Shown piece after piece: positions 46,044 to 55,499 of a stretch of 64,000 bases of DNA (its first letter is position 1; every line of letters starts with the position of its first letter). The DNA is from JAPPOI01 sp028818055 (GTDB lineage: Bacteria > Pseudomonadota > Alphaproteobacteria > Rhodobacterales > Rhodobacteraceae), in assembly GCA_965267405.1 (NCBI GenBank), contig OZ253954.1, forward strand, positions 1,736,001 to 1,800,000. Direction: 5' to 3'. A program made the position numbers and the translations under genes. The notes below the pieces were generated by a model that was not told the DNA's origin, did no database searches, and saw only the letters and a list, made by a program, of their open reading frames with translations.

Positions 46044-46832
46044 GTGACTTTTACCCTGGCAACATGGAACATTAACTCGGTCCGGCTGCGCGAGCCGATT
46101 GTGCTCAAGTTGCTCGAGGAAGAAGCTCCAGACGTTTTGTGCCTGCAAGAATGCAAATCGCCTGTTGAAAAGATCCCTACCGAGGGATTTGCGGCGCTTG
46201 GCTACACCCACATGGTTGCGCGCGGGCAAAAGGGCTACAACGGTGTCGCGATCCTGTCCAAATTGCCGATGGTTGAGGCCGGTTCCGAGGACTTTGCCGG
46301 GTTGAACCACGCCCGACATATAGCAGGGCAACTGGAAAACGGTGTCACAATTCACAATTTCTATGTTCCAGCTGGCGGTGATGTTGCAGACCGCGAAGTG
46401 AATGAGAAATTTGGTCAGAAACTGGATTATTTAACCGAAATGCGCGATGCATTCCGATCCGATGTTCCCAAGAAGTCGATTTTGGTTGGTGATTTGAATA
46501 TCGCTCCGCGTGAAGACGATGTTTGGGACCACAAGAAGCTTCTCAAAGTTGTCAGCCATACACCGATTGAGGTCGAACACCTTGCCGAAACTCAGGATGC
46601 GGGCCACTGGGTCGACGTCACGCGAAAGGATATTCCTGACGGGCGATTGTACAGCTGGTGGTCGTATCGGTCTCCGGATTGGAACACCGCCGACAAGGGG
46701 CGTCGGCTTGACCACGTCTGGGCAACGCCAGATATCACAAATGCATCGCATTCCAGCCGAGTCTTGCGGGATGCGCGAGGCTGGGAAAAACCCAGTGATC
46801 ACGCCCCAGTCTTCGCAACCTTTGATCTTTAA
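46044..46832 (+). CDS. xthA: Exodeoxyribonuclease III
   Basis: Major AP endonuclease and 3' exonuclease for base-excision repair. 262 residues from GTG 46044 (MTFTLATWNINSVRLR), the usual family start; ATG 46032 in frame would add four residues. Catalytic blocks: LCLQECK (glutamate metal ligand), the GYNGVAILSK loop, GDLNIAPREDDVWD, WWSYR, the LDHVWATPDI strand and the final PSDHAPVFA. Shares the EEP fold with the gene at 16324 but is a true ExoIII. Confidence 0.95.
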   Translation: MTFTLATWNINSVRLREPIVLKLLEEEAPDVLCLQECKSPVEKIPTEGFAALGYTHMVARGQKGYNGVAILSKLPMVEAGSEDFAGLNHARHIAGQLENGVTIHNFYVPAGGDVADREVNEKFGQKLDYLTEMRDAFRSDVPKKSILVGDLNIAPREDDVWDHKKLLKVVSHTPIEVEHLAETQDAGHWVDVTRKDIPDGRLYSWWSYRSPDWNTADKGRRLDHVWATPDITNASHSSRVLRDARGWEKPSDHAPVFATFDL

Positions 46833-46913
46833 TTCATAAATGGACAGCCGTACGGTTGGTTTTTTCCCAATCGATCGCATATAACGCCCAACGACATTAA
46901 TCCGGGGATAATC

Positions 46914-47831
46914 ATGCTTGAGTTAAACGCGAGTCCGCCTGCACCGGACCAAAGCGATCTCATCAAGGACAGCACTGAGGCGACATTCATGGCCGATGTC
47001 GTCGAGGCCAGCCAGACCGTTCCAATCATCGTTGATTTTTGGGCGCCGTGGTGCGGGCCCTGCAAGCAACTGACCCCAGCCATTGAAGCGGCCGTAACGG
47101 AAGCTCGCGGCGCGGTGAAGCTGGTAAAGGTCAACGTGGACGAAAACCAGGCAATCGCGGCACAGCTGCGCATTCAGTCTATCCCGACTGTTTATGCGTT
47201 TTGGCAAGGGCAGCCGATCGATGGTTTCCAAGGGGCCTTGCCGGGTTCTGAGTTGAAGGCGTTTATTGATCGGGTTGTTGAAGCGTCCGGTGGCGATGCC
47301 AGCGGTGGCCTGGATGCGGCGCTGGAAAGCGCTGAGGCAATGCTGGAAGAAGGCGCAGCGGTTGATGCGGCTCAGGTATTTGCAGCGATTTTGGGTGAGG
47401 ACCCGAGTAACGCGGCTGCTTATGGGGGTTTGGTGCGGTCTCATCTGGCTGCAGACCAGGTTGACCAGGCGGCGCAGATTCTGCTGACAATTCCCGAAGA
47501 ACTGGCTAACGCGCCAGAGGTTGAAGCCGCCAGAGCCCAAGTTGAATTGGCGCGACAGGCTGAAGATGCGGGCCCGGTCGGGGAACTTCAGGCTGCGGTA
47601 GACGCCAATCCTGATGACCTTCAGGCACGATTTGATCTTGCTCAGGCAGTTTATGCTTCGGGCGATGCTGAACGGGCCGTCGACGAGTTAATTGAAGTGT
47701 TCCGTCGGGACGCCGAATGGAATGAGGGCGCCGCCAAAGCTCAGCTCTTCACGATCTTTGATGCTTTGAAGCCAAACGATCCGATTGCACTGAACGGACG
47801 GCGCAAGCTATCCTCCATGATCTTCTCCTAA
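46914..47831 (+). CDS. Thioredoxin-domain protein with TPR-like tail (YbbN/CnoX type)
   Basis: 305 residues. A thioredoxin domain covers about 20-125 with the active site W46-C47-G-P-C50; the rest is a helical TPR-like region (DAAQVFAAILGEDPSNAAAYGGL and two similar units). This architecture is YbbN/CnoX, a redox-linked holdase co-chaperone. An intact CXXC as here is typical of alphaproteobacterial forms, whereas E. coli has SXXC. Followed after 14 bases by the Lon-N-domain gene, likely one operon with it and Trm112. Confidence 0.94.
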   Translation: MLELNASPPAPDQSDLIKDSTEATFMADVVEASQTVPIIVDFWAPWCGPCKQLTPAIEAAVTEARGAVKLVKVNVDENQAIAAQLRIQSIPTVYAFWQGQPIDGFQGALPGSELKAFIDRVVEASGGDASGGLDAALESAEAMLEEGAAVDAAQVFAAILGEDPSNAAAYGGLVRSHLAADQVDQAAQILLTIPEELANAPEVEAARAQVELARQAEDAGPVGELQAAVDANPDDLQARFDLAQAVYASGDAERAVDELIEVFRRDAEWNEGAAKAQLFTIFDALKPNDPIALNGRRKLSSMIFS

Positions 47832-47845
47832 CAGCGGGAGTTTTT

Positions 47846-48499
47846 GTGTCACCGTTGATTTCACGCGCAGACCTGCCTGAAGTTATTCCGGTTTTTCCGT
47901 TGCCGGGTGCCCTGTTGTTGCCGAGAGCAAGGTTGCCGTTGCACATATTCGAGCCACGATATCTGGCAATGCTGGATGACGCATTGAAAACGTCTCAGCG
48001 CCTCATCGGGATGATTCAACCCCTTGAAACTGGACGAGAAGGCCAAAAAGATTTGCATGCGATCGGCTGCGCAGGCCGCTTGGTATCATTCACCGAAACG
48101 GACGATGGGCGGTACATGATCACCTTGCAGGGTATCTCGCGATTTCGGGTGACTTCTGAAACTGACGGGTTCACACCTTATCGTCGATGTGCCGTTTCGT
48201 GGTCTGGCTTTGAGCAGGATATGGGGCAGGCCGAGCATGACTCGAGCTTCGACCGCGACAGGTTCTTTGGGCTCTTGGAACGGTACTTTGAGGCCGAAGG
48301 TTTAAAGACGGATTGGGAGTCGCTAGGCGAGGCGGAAGACGAGCTTCTCATCAATTCACTCAGCATGCTCTGCCCGTTTGAACCCGAAGACAAACAAGCG
48401 TTGCTCGAAGCGCCTTCGTTGGTCACTCGCCGAGAGACTTTAGTGACGTTGATCGAATTCAGCTTGCGGGGTGGCGGCGCAGAAGAGGTGTTGCAATGA
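47846..48499 (+). CDS. LON peptidase substrate-binding domain protein
   Basis: 217 residues consisting only of the N-terminal (LAN) domain of Lon protease, without ATPase or peptidase. VIPVFPLPGALLLPRARLPLHIFEPRY is diagnostic, followed by GMIQ and a conserved VSFTETDDGRYMITLQGISRFRV block. Probably recognises or shelters substrates; function is not established. GTG start with GGGAG upstream. The stop overlaps the ATG of Trm112 by four bases. Confidence 0.94.
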   Translation: MSPLISRADLPEVIPVFPLPGALLLPRARLPLHIFEPRYLAMLDDALKTSQRLIGMIQPLETGREGQKDLHAIGCAGRLVSFTETDDGRYMITLQGISRFRVTSETDGFTPYRRCAVSWSGFEQDMGQAEHDSSFDRDRFFGLLERYFEAEGLKTDWESLGEAEDELLINSLSMLCPFEPEDKQALLEAPSLVTRRETLVTLIEFSLRGGGAEEVLQ

Positions 48500-48675
48500 G
48501 TGAAACGGGATTTGACAGACGAATGCTGGAAGCTTTGGTTTGCCCCGAAACAGGCGCACAACTGACGTATGATGCCAAGAACCAAGAGCTGGTCTCAAAA
48601 GCCGCGCACCTTGCCTATCCGATCCGGGATGGCATCCCGATCATGCTTGTAGACGAAGCGCGGAGCTTGGATTGA
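48496..48675 (+). CDS. Trm112 family protein
   Basis: A 59-residue protein that begins MSETGFDRRMLEALVCPETG and contains AYPIRDGIPIMLVDEAR, the Trm112 core. Only one cysteine of the classical zinc set (C16) is left, so it is a zinc-free bacterial form. Trm112 proteins activate certain methyltransferases; which one is its partner here is not known, and none is adjacent. The ATG overlaps the stop of the Lon-N gene; convergent with the UbiH-type gene one base away. Confidence 0.93.
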   Translation: MSETGFDRRMLEALVCPETGAQLTYDAKNQELVSKAAHLAYPIRDGIPIMLVDEARSLD

Positions 48676-48676
48676 T

Positions 48677-49900
48677 CTAAAGCGGGCGGCCTTGCGCCAA
48701 TCTTGGAAGATCCCCTGTTAACCCGGCAGCCTCACGGATAAAGCCGCGACGAAGTCCTGGCATGGAGTTGACTGCGCCCAGTCCAAGGTCCCGTAGGCCA
48801 CGAATGAGTGGGTTATCATTTGAGAACAGACGGTTAAATCCATCTGTGGCGATGCCCAAAGTCATCGCATCGAAGCGACGCCACTGCTGATACCGTTCCA
48901 AGACATCAGATCGCCCAATGTCTTCCCCGCGACGCTGAGCGTCGGTCAATACCTCAGCCAAAGCAGCGACGTCTTTAAGCCCGGCGTTCAGTCCCTGTCC
49001 GGCGATAGGGTGAACCGCATGAGCCGCGTCTCCAACCAGCGCGATACGTTCAGCGACAAACGAATTTGCGATTGAGAGTTCAAGTGGAAAGGTGAACCGC
49101 GCACCGGCAAGGCTGATGTCACCTAAGAAGCTTCCAAATCGTGGTCGCAGTTCGTTGATATATTCTTCATCGTCCAAAGCTTGGATTTCTGCCGCCTTTG
49201 TGTGGTTTTCCGTCCAAACAATCGAGCAACGATTTCCCGTAAGAGGCAAGATTGCCAAGGGGCCACTTGGCATGAAGAACTGATGGGCTATCCCGTTGTT
49301 TGGTTTTTCGTGGCTGATCGCGGCAACCAGGGCTGTCTGCCCATACTTCCACCCGGTGCGCTTTATTCCGGCGCGGGCCGCGACGCTGCTTGTCTTACCG
49401 TCACAGCCGACCAACACCCGCGTGCGTAGTTTCTTTCTAGTTGAGATTTGGGATGTAACTCCTGAAGCGTCAGGAACTTGATCGCCAACTTTTTTTCCGG
49501 CCAGATGACTTAAGCCCGCGTCTTTCACAGCATCCAGAAGTAATGGGCGGAGGTGCCGGTCCTCGACCATAAATCCCATTGGTCCTTCTTCAATCTCGGC
49601 GTGATCGAAGGTCAGCATGAGGGGTGACGGCCCTTCGCCGGCTCGACCATCAGTGACTTTGATTTCGAGTATTGGTTGCGCTTTGGCAGCCAGATCACTC
49701 CATAGCCCAAGCGCATGCAGCACGCGTTGCGAGCCAATGGATAGGGCATAGCTCCGTCCGTCAAAGTCTTGACTGCTACGTGTCTCGACAGGCTGGGGAT
49801 CAACAATCGTGACCGCGAACCCGGCAGACCTTAGCGCAATCGCCAGGGTCAATCCATTCAGGCCGCCGCCTGCAATCAGGATGTCGGAGTCAAAGTTCAT
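48677..49900 (-). CDS. FAD-dependent ubiquinone-biosynthesis hydroxylase (UbiH/UbiF family)
   Basis: 407 residues from ATG 49900. N-terminal FAD dinucleotide loop DILIAGGGLNGLTLAIAL; the middle DG motif VLVGCDGKTSSVA; and the second FAD motif ALVGDAAHAVHPIAGQGLNAGLKDV. These mark the UbiH/UbiF/Coq6 flavin monooxygenases that hydroxylate the ubiquinone ring. Which ring position is attacked cannot be told. An upstream frame extension exists but ATG 49900 has GGATGA as ribosome site. Divergent from the amidase. Confidence 0.93.
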   Translation of the reverse strand: MNFDSDILIAGGGLNGLTLAIALRSAGFAVTIVDPQPVETRSSQDFDGRSYALSIGSQRVLHALGLWSDLAAKAQPILEIKVTDGRAGEGPSPLMLTFDHAEIEEGPMGFMVEDRHLRPLLLDAVKDAGLSHLAGKKVGDQVPDASGVTSQISTRKKLRTRVLVGCDGKTSSVAARAGIKRTGWKYGQTALVAAISHEKPNNGIAHQFFMPSGPLAILPLTGNRCSIVWTENHTKAAEIQALDDEEYINELRPRFGSFLGDISLAGARFTFPLELSIANSFVAERIALVGDAAHAVHPIAGQGLNAGLKDVAALAEVLTDAQRRGEDIGRSDVLERYQQWRRFDAMTLGIATDGFNRLFSNDNPLIRGLRDLGLGAVNSMPGLRRGFIREAAGLTGDLPRLAQGRPL

Positions 49901-49985
49901 GTCATCCAAATAGGTCGGGGAGGGGACCATTGTCCATGCGATGAACCGCCGCTAGGGTCGGTCGGAACGACGCGGGAGGCTCGAA

Positions 49986-51308
49986 ATGGACACTTGGCTT
50001 TACGACACGGCGTCGGATTTGGGCCGAAAAATCGGTGACGGAAGCGTCGATCCAGTTGCTCTCACTCAGACTTATCTTGATGCAATTGAATCACATCCCT
50101 TGCGAGACAGGATATACGCGCGTGTGACTCCGGATCGTGCAATTGCCGAGGCAGAGGCTGCGTCAGAAAGGGCAAAGCAAGGTGTCCGCCGCTCGCTATT
50201 AGATGGCGTGCCCATTTCATGGAAGGATCTGTATGACACCGCAGGCGTTGCCACCGAAGCCGGCAGCGCTCTTCTGAAAGGCCGGATACCACAAAAAGAT
50301 GCTCTGGTATTGGCACGCGCGCGTGATGCCGGTGTAGTGTGCTTGGGCAAAACGCACATGACCGAACTTGCGTTTTCGGGCTTGGGACTGAACCCGGTAA
50401 CGGCATCGCCGCCGTGCATCAACGATGCTGACGCCGTTTCTGGCGGCTCGTCTTCGGGGGCCGCGACGTCGGTGGCGTTTGGATTGGCTGCGGCAGGTAT
50501 TGGGTCTGACACCGGCGGTTCTGTTCGCAACCCATCGGCTTGGAACGACCTCGTCGGTTTGAAAACTGTTTCTGGGCGACTTCCGTTGGACGGCGTTGTA
50601 CCACTTTGCGCCCGGTTTGATACGGTCGGTCCGCTGTGTCGGAGCGTGGAAGATGCCTCGCAACTACTGGCGATCATGGATGGTTCGGCACCGGCCAGCT
50701 TGGACAGCGTTTCGTTGGAAGGTGTTCGGCTCGCCAATCTTGTGACGTCGGCAACTGAAAATCTGCGAGATGCTCCAAGGGCCGCATTTCAAAGCGCAGT
50801 TGAACGATTGCAGGCTGCAGGTGCAGTTGTGGAAACCATTGAAATCAAATCTGTTTCTGACGCCATGAATTTGGCTGGAAAGCTGTTCGCCCCCGAAGCC
50901 TATGGAACATGGAAACATGCGATCGAGGCAAAGCCCGACCTGATGTACACGCCGGTGCGCGAACGATTCCAAAGTGGCGCTGCTCTTTCGGCGGCCGATT
51001 ACGTTGCAGCTTGGCAGCATTTGGATGACCTGCGATTGGAGTATGCTAAGGCGACCGCAGGATTTGACGCTGTAATTCTGCCGACGGTCCCCATCCTTCC
51101 GCCCAACATGGAAGCGGTTTCAACCGACAAAGAATTGTTCGTTTCGGAAAATTTGCTGGCGCTGCAAAACACGCGAATAGGTAACCTAATGGGGCTAGCA
51201 GGCCTGACATTGCCGACTGGTGTTCCAAGTTGCGGCATTCTCTTTCAAGGCCCCGTCGAGGAACGTCTATTGAGGATTGGCAAGGCGGCCGAGGACGCGC
51301 TGGCCTAA
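49986..51308 (+). CDS. Amidase (amidase signature family)
   Basis: 440 residues. The catalytic Ser-cisSer-Lys triad of the signature family is visible: lysine in ISWKDLYDTAG, then the GGSSSGAATSVAFGLA core with the two serines, and GSDTGGSVRNPSAWN. Likely hydrolyses a small amide; the substrate is unknown and could be anything from acetamide to an aryl amide. It is not a GatA (no gatC or gatB nearby). Ribosome site GGGAGG upstream. Followed by an aminotransferase on the same strand after 115 bases. Confidence 0.9.
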   Translation: MDTWLYDTASDLGRKIGDGSVDPVALTQTYLDAIESHPLRDRIYARVTPDRAIAEAEAASERAKQGVRRSLLDGVPISWKDLYDTAGVATEAGSALLKGRIPQKDALVLARARDAGVVCLGKTHMTELAFSGLGLNPVTASPPCINDADAVSGGSSSGAATSVAFGLAAAGIGSDTGGSVRNPSAWNDLVGLKTVSGRLPLDGVVPLCARFDTVGPLCRSVEDASQLLAIMDGSAPASLDSVSLEGVRLANLVTSATENLRDAPRAAFQSAVERLQAAGAVVETIEIKSVSDAMNLAGKLFAPEAYGTWKHAIEAKPDLMYTPVRERFQSGAALSAADYVAAWQHLDDLRLEYAKATAGFDAVILPTVPILPPNMEAVSTDKELFVSENLLALQNTRIGNLMGLAGLTLPTGVPSCGILFQGPVEERLLRIGKAAEDALA

Positions 51309-51423
51309 AAGCCACATTTTCTTGCACGAAAGCCAAATTTCCGCGCCTTCACAGTGGACCCGAGGCGGTGCCTTGGTCTAGATTCAGAAAAAAGGGGCAA
51401 ATAGACCCCGATCTGAGGCAGTT

Positions 51424-52602
51424 ATGGTTTTTCCCGAGCGGTTTTCGAACCTTCCGGAATATGCATTCCCGCGTTTGCGGGCACTTCTCGACGTCCATGC
51501 GCCGGGTGGTGATGTCTTGCAGATGACAATTGGCGAGCCACGCCATGCTTTTCCGTCCTTTGTCGGTGATGTTGTGGCCGCAAACCTCGATGGTTTTGGG
51601 AAGTATCCGCCGAACGAGGGTACGCTCGAGTTGCTTGGTGCTATCACTGATTGGATTGCTCGACGGTACGGCGTGACGATAGCGTCAGACCAGGTAATGG
51701 TTTTGAACGGCACGCGAGAAGGTCTCTACAATGCTGCGATGGCCCTTTGCCCCGAGACGAAGAATGGGCAAACACCCGTTATCTTGACCCCAAACCCGTT
51801 TTACCAAGTTTATGCTGTCGCCGCTTTGTCTGTTGAGGCTGAGCCGGTTTACATGCCCTGCACCAAAGAGACAGGGTTTTTGCCTGATTTTGGTGCCTTG
51901 CCAACCGAAGTGCTGGATCGCACTGCAATTGCCTACATCTGCACACCATCAAACCCGCAGGGTGCGGTAGCCGATCTGGATTACTGGCGAGAGCTGTTTG
52001 CCCTCGCAGAGAAGCATGATTTCCGGATTTTTGCTGATGAGTGCTACTCCGAGGTGTATCGCAGCACACCTCCGGTTGGGGCCTTAGAAGCTGCGAAGGC
52101 GCTGGGTTTGGATCCAGAGAGGGTCGTCGCGTTCCACTCGCTTTCGAAACGATCCAATTTGCCCGGACTTCGCTCTGGCTTTGTTGCGGGCGGCAAAGAA
52201 ACAATTGCTCGAATTCGGCAGCTTCGAACTTATGCAGGGGCACCTTTACCGCTGCCACTTATGCGCGCAGCCGAAGCCGTTTGGCAGGATGAAGAGCATG
52301 TTGAGGCAAGCCGGAAACGTTACAAAGCCAAATACGACATCGCCGATCGGGTATTTGAAAAAGTTGAAGGTTGCGCGGCACCCGAAGCTGGATTTTTCCT
52401 TTGGCTTCCAGTCGATGATGGCGAAACGGCGACAATCAAACTCTGGCGTGAAACCGGTGTTCGGGTTTTGCCCGGCGCCTACTTGTCGCGCGATGTGCAG
52501 GGCATGAACCCCGGCAAAGGCTACATCCGTGTGGCGATGGTTGTAAATGAAGACGAATTGGAGCGCGGCCTTACCGCACTTCGAGACTGTTTATACAGGT
52601 GA
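51424..52602 (+). CDS. PLP-dependent aminotransferase, class I/II
   Basis: 392 residues. It has the aspartate-aminotransferase fold: IGEPRHAFPSF start, VLNGTREGLYNA, the NPFYQVY loop, YICTPSNPQGAV, DECYSEVYR, PLP lysine in FHSLSKRSNLPGLRSGF and the substrate arginine in GKGYIRVAMV. The SLSKRSNLPGLR form is typical of DapC-type N-succinyldiaminopimelate aminotransferases, so a role in lysine/DAP synthesis is possible but not proven. Good GAGG ribosome site. Followed by ftsK after 13 bases. Confidence 0.9.
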   Translation: MVFPERFSNLPEYAFPRLRALLDVHAPGGDVLQMTIGEPRHAFPSFVGDVVAANLDGFGKYPPNEGTLELLGAITDWIARRYGVTIASDQVMVLNGTREGLYNAAMALCPETKNGQTPVILTPNPFYQVYAVAALSVEAEPVYMPCTKETGFLPDFGALPTEVLDRTAIAYICTPSNPQGAVADLDYWRELFALAEKHDFRIFADECYSEVYRSTPPVGALEAAKALGLDPERVVAFHSLSKRSNLPGLRSGFVAGGKETIARIRQLRTYAGAPLPLPLMRAAEAVWQDEEHVEASRKRYKAKYDIADRVFEKVEGCAAPEAGFFLWLPVDDGETATIKLWRETGVRVLPGAYLSRDVQGMNPGKGYIRVAMVVNEDELERGLTALRDCLYR

Positions 52603-52615
52603 GGGAAGAATAAGA

Positions 52616-55345
52616 ATGGCATATCAGGCAAGGCACCGCGACCCGCTCTTCGATAGCGACACGCAAGCCATCATTGAACGACGCGGAAAGGAACTCGTCG
52701 GTGTGGCATTGCTTGGGGTGGCGTTGCTTCTCGGACTTATTCTGGGATCGTATTCCTCAGAAGATCCGAATTGGCTGAATGCGACCGATGCACCGGCACA
52801 AAACCTGCTTGGCCACATCGGCGCAGCCGTCGCTTCACCACTTTATGTCATCGCTGGTTATGGAAGTTGGGCAATCTCACTCATTTTGGGCGTCTGGGGA
52901 CTCAGGTTCATGTTCCACTACGGTGAAGACCGCGCAATTGCGCGTCTGATTTTTGCTCCGATCGCTGTTGCGTTGGCCGCCGTCTATGCCTCGACCCATG
53001 TGCCAATGGCGGATTGGCCGCATTCATTCGGGCTAGGTGGTCTGTTTGGCGATACCGTTTTAGGTGCGCTGCTCGGCGTATTGCCGATGGCCCCCGGAAC
53101 CGGTCTGAAGATCATGGCGATCGTTCTGTTCTTTGCGGCGCTAACGCTAGGCTTCTTTGTCCTAGGGTTCACGCGTGATGAGCTCTGGACTGCTGCGCGC
53201 TATGCGATCGGTGGGATCGTTCTCATCTATGCTAGCATCATGACGCTCTTGGGTCGTAGCGCGTCAGGCGGATGGCAAATGGCGCGCGCTGCACGGGCAC
53301 GTGCAGCTGAGAGGCGCCAACAAGAGGTAGAGATATTTGACGATGAACGCGACGACGAAGTAAGCCCCGCAGTTCTGCGGGCGACACGTGCCTACCGGTC
53401 CGAAGCGTCATCGACTGGTGGGTTACTCTCCAAACTTCCGTCTCTGTTCAAGCGGAGTTCCGAAGCGCAACCCGAGCACCCTTTCGACGATGATCCCGAC
53501 ATGGACCGGGTGAGTGCACGCATTGCCGACGCGGTTAAGACGCGAGTCCGCCGCCCTGAATTGGGTCTTCGCTCCGAGCCTCCTGTGCAATCCGAAACCA
53601 CTCCGCGTGTCACAATGCTGGACGAACAAGGCGAACTTGCGCCGTTCGACGAGATTGATGAACTCGACATGCCTGAAGCGGAACTCGTCGATGTCCCCAA
53701 TCAGCCGTTGGGTGGATTTTTAACGTCTCGCGACTCGGGCCGGGTGGTTCAGCCAACTGCCAAGAAAACCGTGACGTCGAAGCGTGCGCAGTCCGAGGCA
53801 CAGCCACAGCTGAACTTTGGAGATAAAAAGCAAGAGTTTGAGATACCACCCCTCAGTCTGCTGACTGATCCTGGAACGATTGAACGGCATCACCTTTCTG
53901 ACGAGGCTTTGGAAGAAAACGCCCGCATGCTTGAAAGCGTGCTGGATGACTATGGCGTGAAAGGCGAAATCGTCAGTGTGCGGCCTGGCCCGGTCGTTAC
54001 CATGTATGAACTTGAGCCAGCGCCTGGCTTGAAGGCATCAAGAGTGATTGGCCTTGCTGACGACATTGCACGATCAATGTCTGCTCTTTCTGCGCGTGTT
54101 TCGACTGTGCCGGGACGCTCCGTCATCGGGATCGAGCTGCCAAATGAGAACCGCGAAAAAGTTGTGCTTCGCGAAATTCTTTCCGGTCGTGATTACGGTG
54201 ACGGAAATCAGCGACTTCCATTGGCGCTTGGCAAAAATATTGGTGGTGATCCTGTTGTGGCCAACTTGGCCAAGATGCCCCACCTGTTGATTGCCGGTAC
54301 CACGGGCTCTGGTAAGTCGGTCGCGATTAACACCATGATCCTGAGTCTTCTCTACAAGCTCACCCCCGAAGAATGCCGTTTGATCATGATCGATCCGAAG
54401 ATGCTTGAACTCAGCGTCTACGACGGAATTCCCCATCTTTTGTCGCCGGTTGTGACCGACCCGAAAAAGGCTGTGGTGGCACTCAAGTGGGTCGTCGGCG
54501 AAATGGAAGAGCGCTATCGCAAGATGTCCAAGATGGGCGTTCGAAACATCGAAGGCTTCAACGGACGCGTGGCCGACGCCCTGAAGAAGAATGAAATGTT
54601 CAGTCGTACCGTTCAAACGGGCTTCGACGAAGAAACAGGTGAACCGGTGTTCGAAACCGAAGAGTTTGCTCCGGAAAAACTGCCTTACATCGTGGTTATC
54701 GTTGATGAGATGGCCGACCTCATGATGGTCGCCGGCAAGGAAATCGAGGCCTGTATTCAGCGCCTGGCACAAATGGCGCGGGCCTCCGGCATCCACCTGA
54801 TCATGGCCACCCAAAGGCCTTCGGTGGATGTGATCACCGGCACGATCAAAGCCAACTTCCCAACCCGGATTTCGTTCCAGGTCACCTCGAAAGTGGATAG
54901 CCGCACGATCTTGGGAGAGATGGGCGCAGAACAGCTGCTAGGTATGGGCGATATGCTTTACATGGCTGGCGGCGCAAAGATCACGCGTGTCCACGGTCCT
55001 TTTGTTTCTGACGAAGAGGTTGAAGAGATCGTCAACCACCTGAAGTCATTTGGCGCACCGGAATACGTTTCGGGGGTTGTCGAAGGGCCAAGTGAAGAAA
55101 CAGAAACTGACATCGATCAGGTGCTTGGACTGGGTGGAAACACAAACGGTGAAGATGCGCTTTATGACCAAGCGGTCGCAATTGTGATCCGTGATCGCAA
55201 GTGCTCGACTTCTTACATCCAGCGGAAACTGTCCATTGGATACAACAAGGCAGCGCGGCTTGTGGAGCAAATGGAAGACAACGGTCTTGTCAGCTCGGCC
55301 AATCATGTCGGCAAACGCGAGATTTTGGTGCCGGAGCAAGGGTAA
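52616..55345 (+). CDS. ftsK: DNA translocase FtsK
   Basis: Pumps chromosomal DNA through the septum and activates XerCD at dif. 909 residues from ATG 52616 with GAGGGAAG upstream. Four to five N-terminal transmembrane helices (about 25-210), a short linker with acidic and basic runs, then the motor: Walker A GTTGSGKS at about 561-568 and Walker B YIVVIVDEMADLM. The C-terminal gamma winged helix (CSTSYIQRKLSIGYNKAARLVEQMEDNGLV) reads KOPS. The linker is far shorter than in E. coli FtsK. Tandem hairpins follow it. Confidence 0.96.
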   Translation: MAYQARHRDPLFDSDTQAIIERRGKELVGVALLGVALLLGLILGSYSSEDPNWLNATDAPAQNLLGHIGAAVASPLYVIAGYGSWAISLILGVWGLRFMFHYGEDRAIARLIFAPIAVALAAVYASTHVPMADWPHSFGLGGLFGDTVLGALLGVLPMAPGTGLKIMAIVLFFAALTLGFFVLGFTRDELWTAARYAIGGIVLIYASIMTLLGRSASGGWQMARAARARAAERRQQEVEIFDDERDDEVSPAVLRATRAYRSEASSTGGLLSKLPSLFKRSSEAQPEHPFDDDPDMDRVSARIADAVKTRVRRPELGLRSEPPVQSETTPRVTMLDEQGELAPFDEIDELDMPEAELVDVPNQPLGGFLTSRDSGRVVQPTAKKTVTSKRAQSEAQPQLNFGDKKQEFEIPPLSLLTDPGTIERHHLSDEALEENARMLESVLDDYGVKGEIVSVRPGPVVTMYELEPAPGLKASRVIGLADDIARSMSALSARVSTVPGRSVIGIELPNENREKVVLREILSGRDYGDGNQRLPLALGKNIGGDPVVANLAKMPHLLIAGTTGSGKSVAINTMILSLLYKLTPEECRLIMIDPKMLELSVYDGIPHLLSPVVTDPKKAVVALKWVVGEMEERYRKMSKMGVRNIEGFNGRVADALKKNEMFSRTVQTGFDEETGEPVFETEEFAPEKLPYIVVIVDEMADLMMVAGKEIEACIQRLAQMARASGIHLIMATQRPSVDVITGTIKANFPTRISFQVTSKVDSRTILGEMGAEQLLGMGDMLYMAGGAKITRVHGPFVSDEEVEEIVNHLKSFGAPEYVSGVVEGPSEETETDIDQVLGLGGNTNGEDALYDQAVAIVIRDRKCSTSYIQRKLSIGYNKAARLVEQMEDNGLVSSANHVGKREILVPEQG

Positions 55346-55352
55346 GCTCCAC

Positions 55353-55411
55353 GCGCGTGCCGGACACCCTCACCCCCGGCACGCGCAACTTGCTGAAATT
55401 CAGCAAGTTTT
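55353..55411 (+). terminator. Tandem hairpins after ftsK
   Basis: Two adjoining hairpins start 8 bases after the ftsK stop. The first has an 11-base perfect stem, GCGCGTGCCGG (55353-55363) with CCGGCACGCGC (55376-55386). The second begins on the next base: AACTTGCTGA (55387-55396), loop AAT, TCAGCAAGTT (55400-55409), with TTTT at 55408-55411. The second has the form of an intrinsic terminator and separates ftsK from lolA. Confidence 0.8.
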
Positions 55412-55499
55412 CGCACTACAAAGCGTCGATATTGCTTAACAATGGCAGTGACAGCGTCATGGACTTATATGTCTGTAAACGCATCGATTAGGACGCAAA

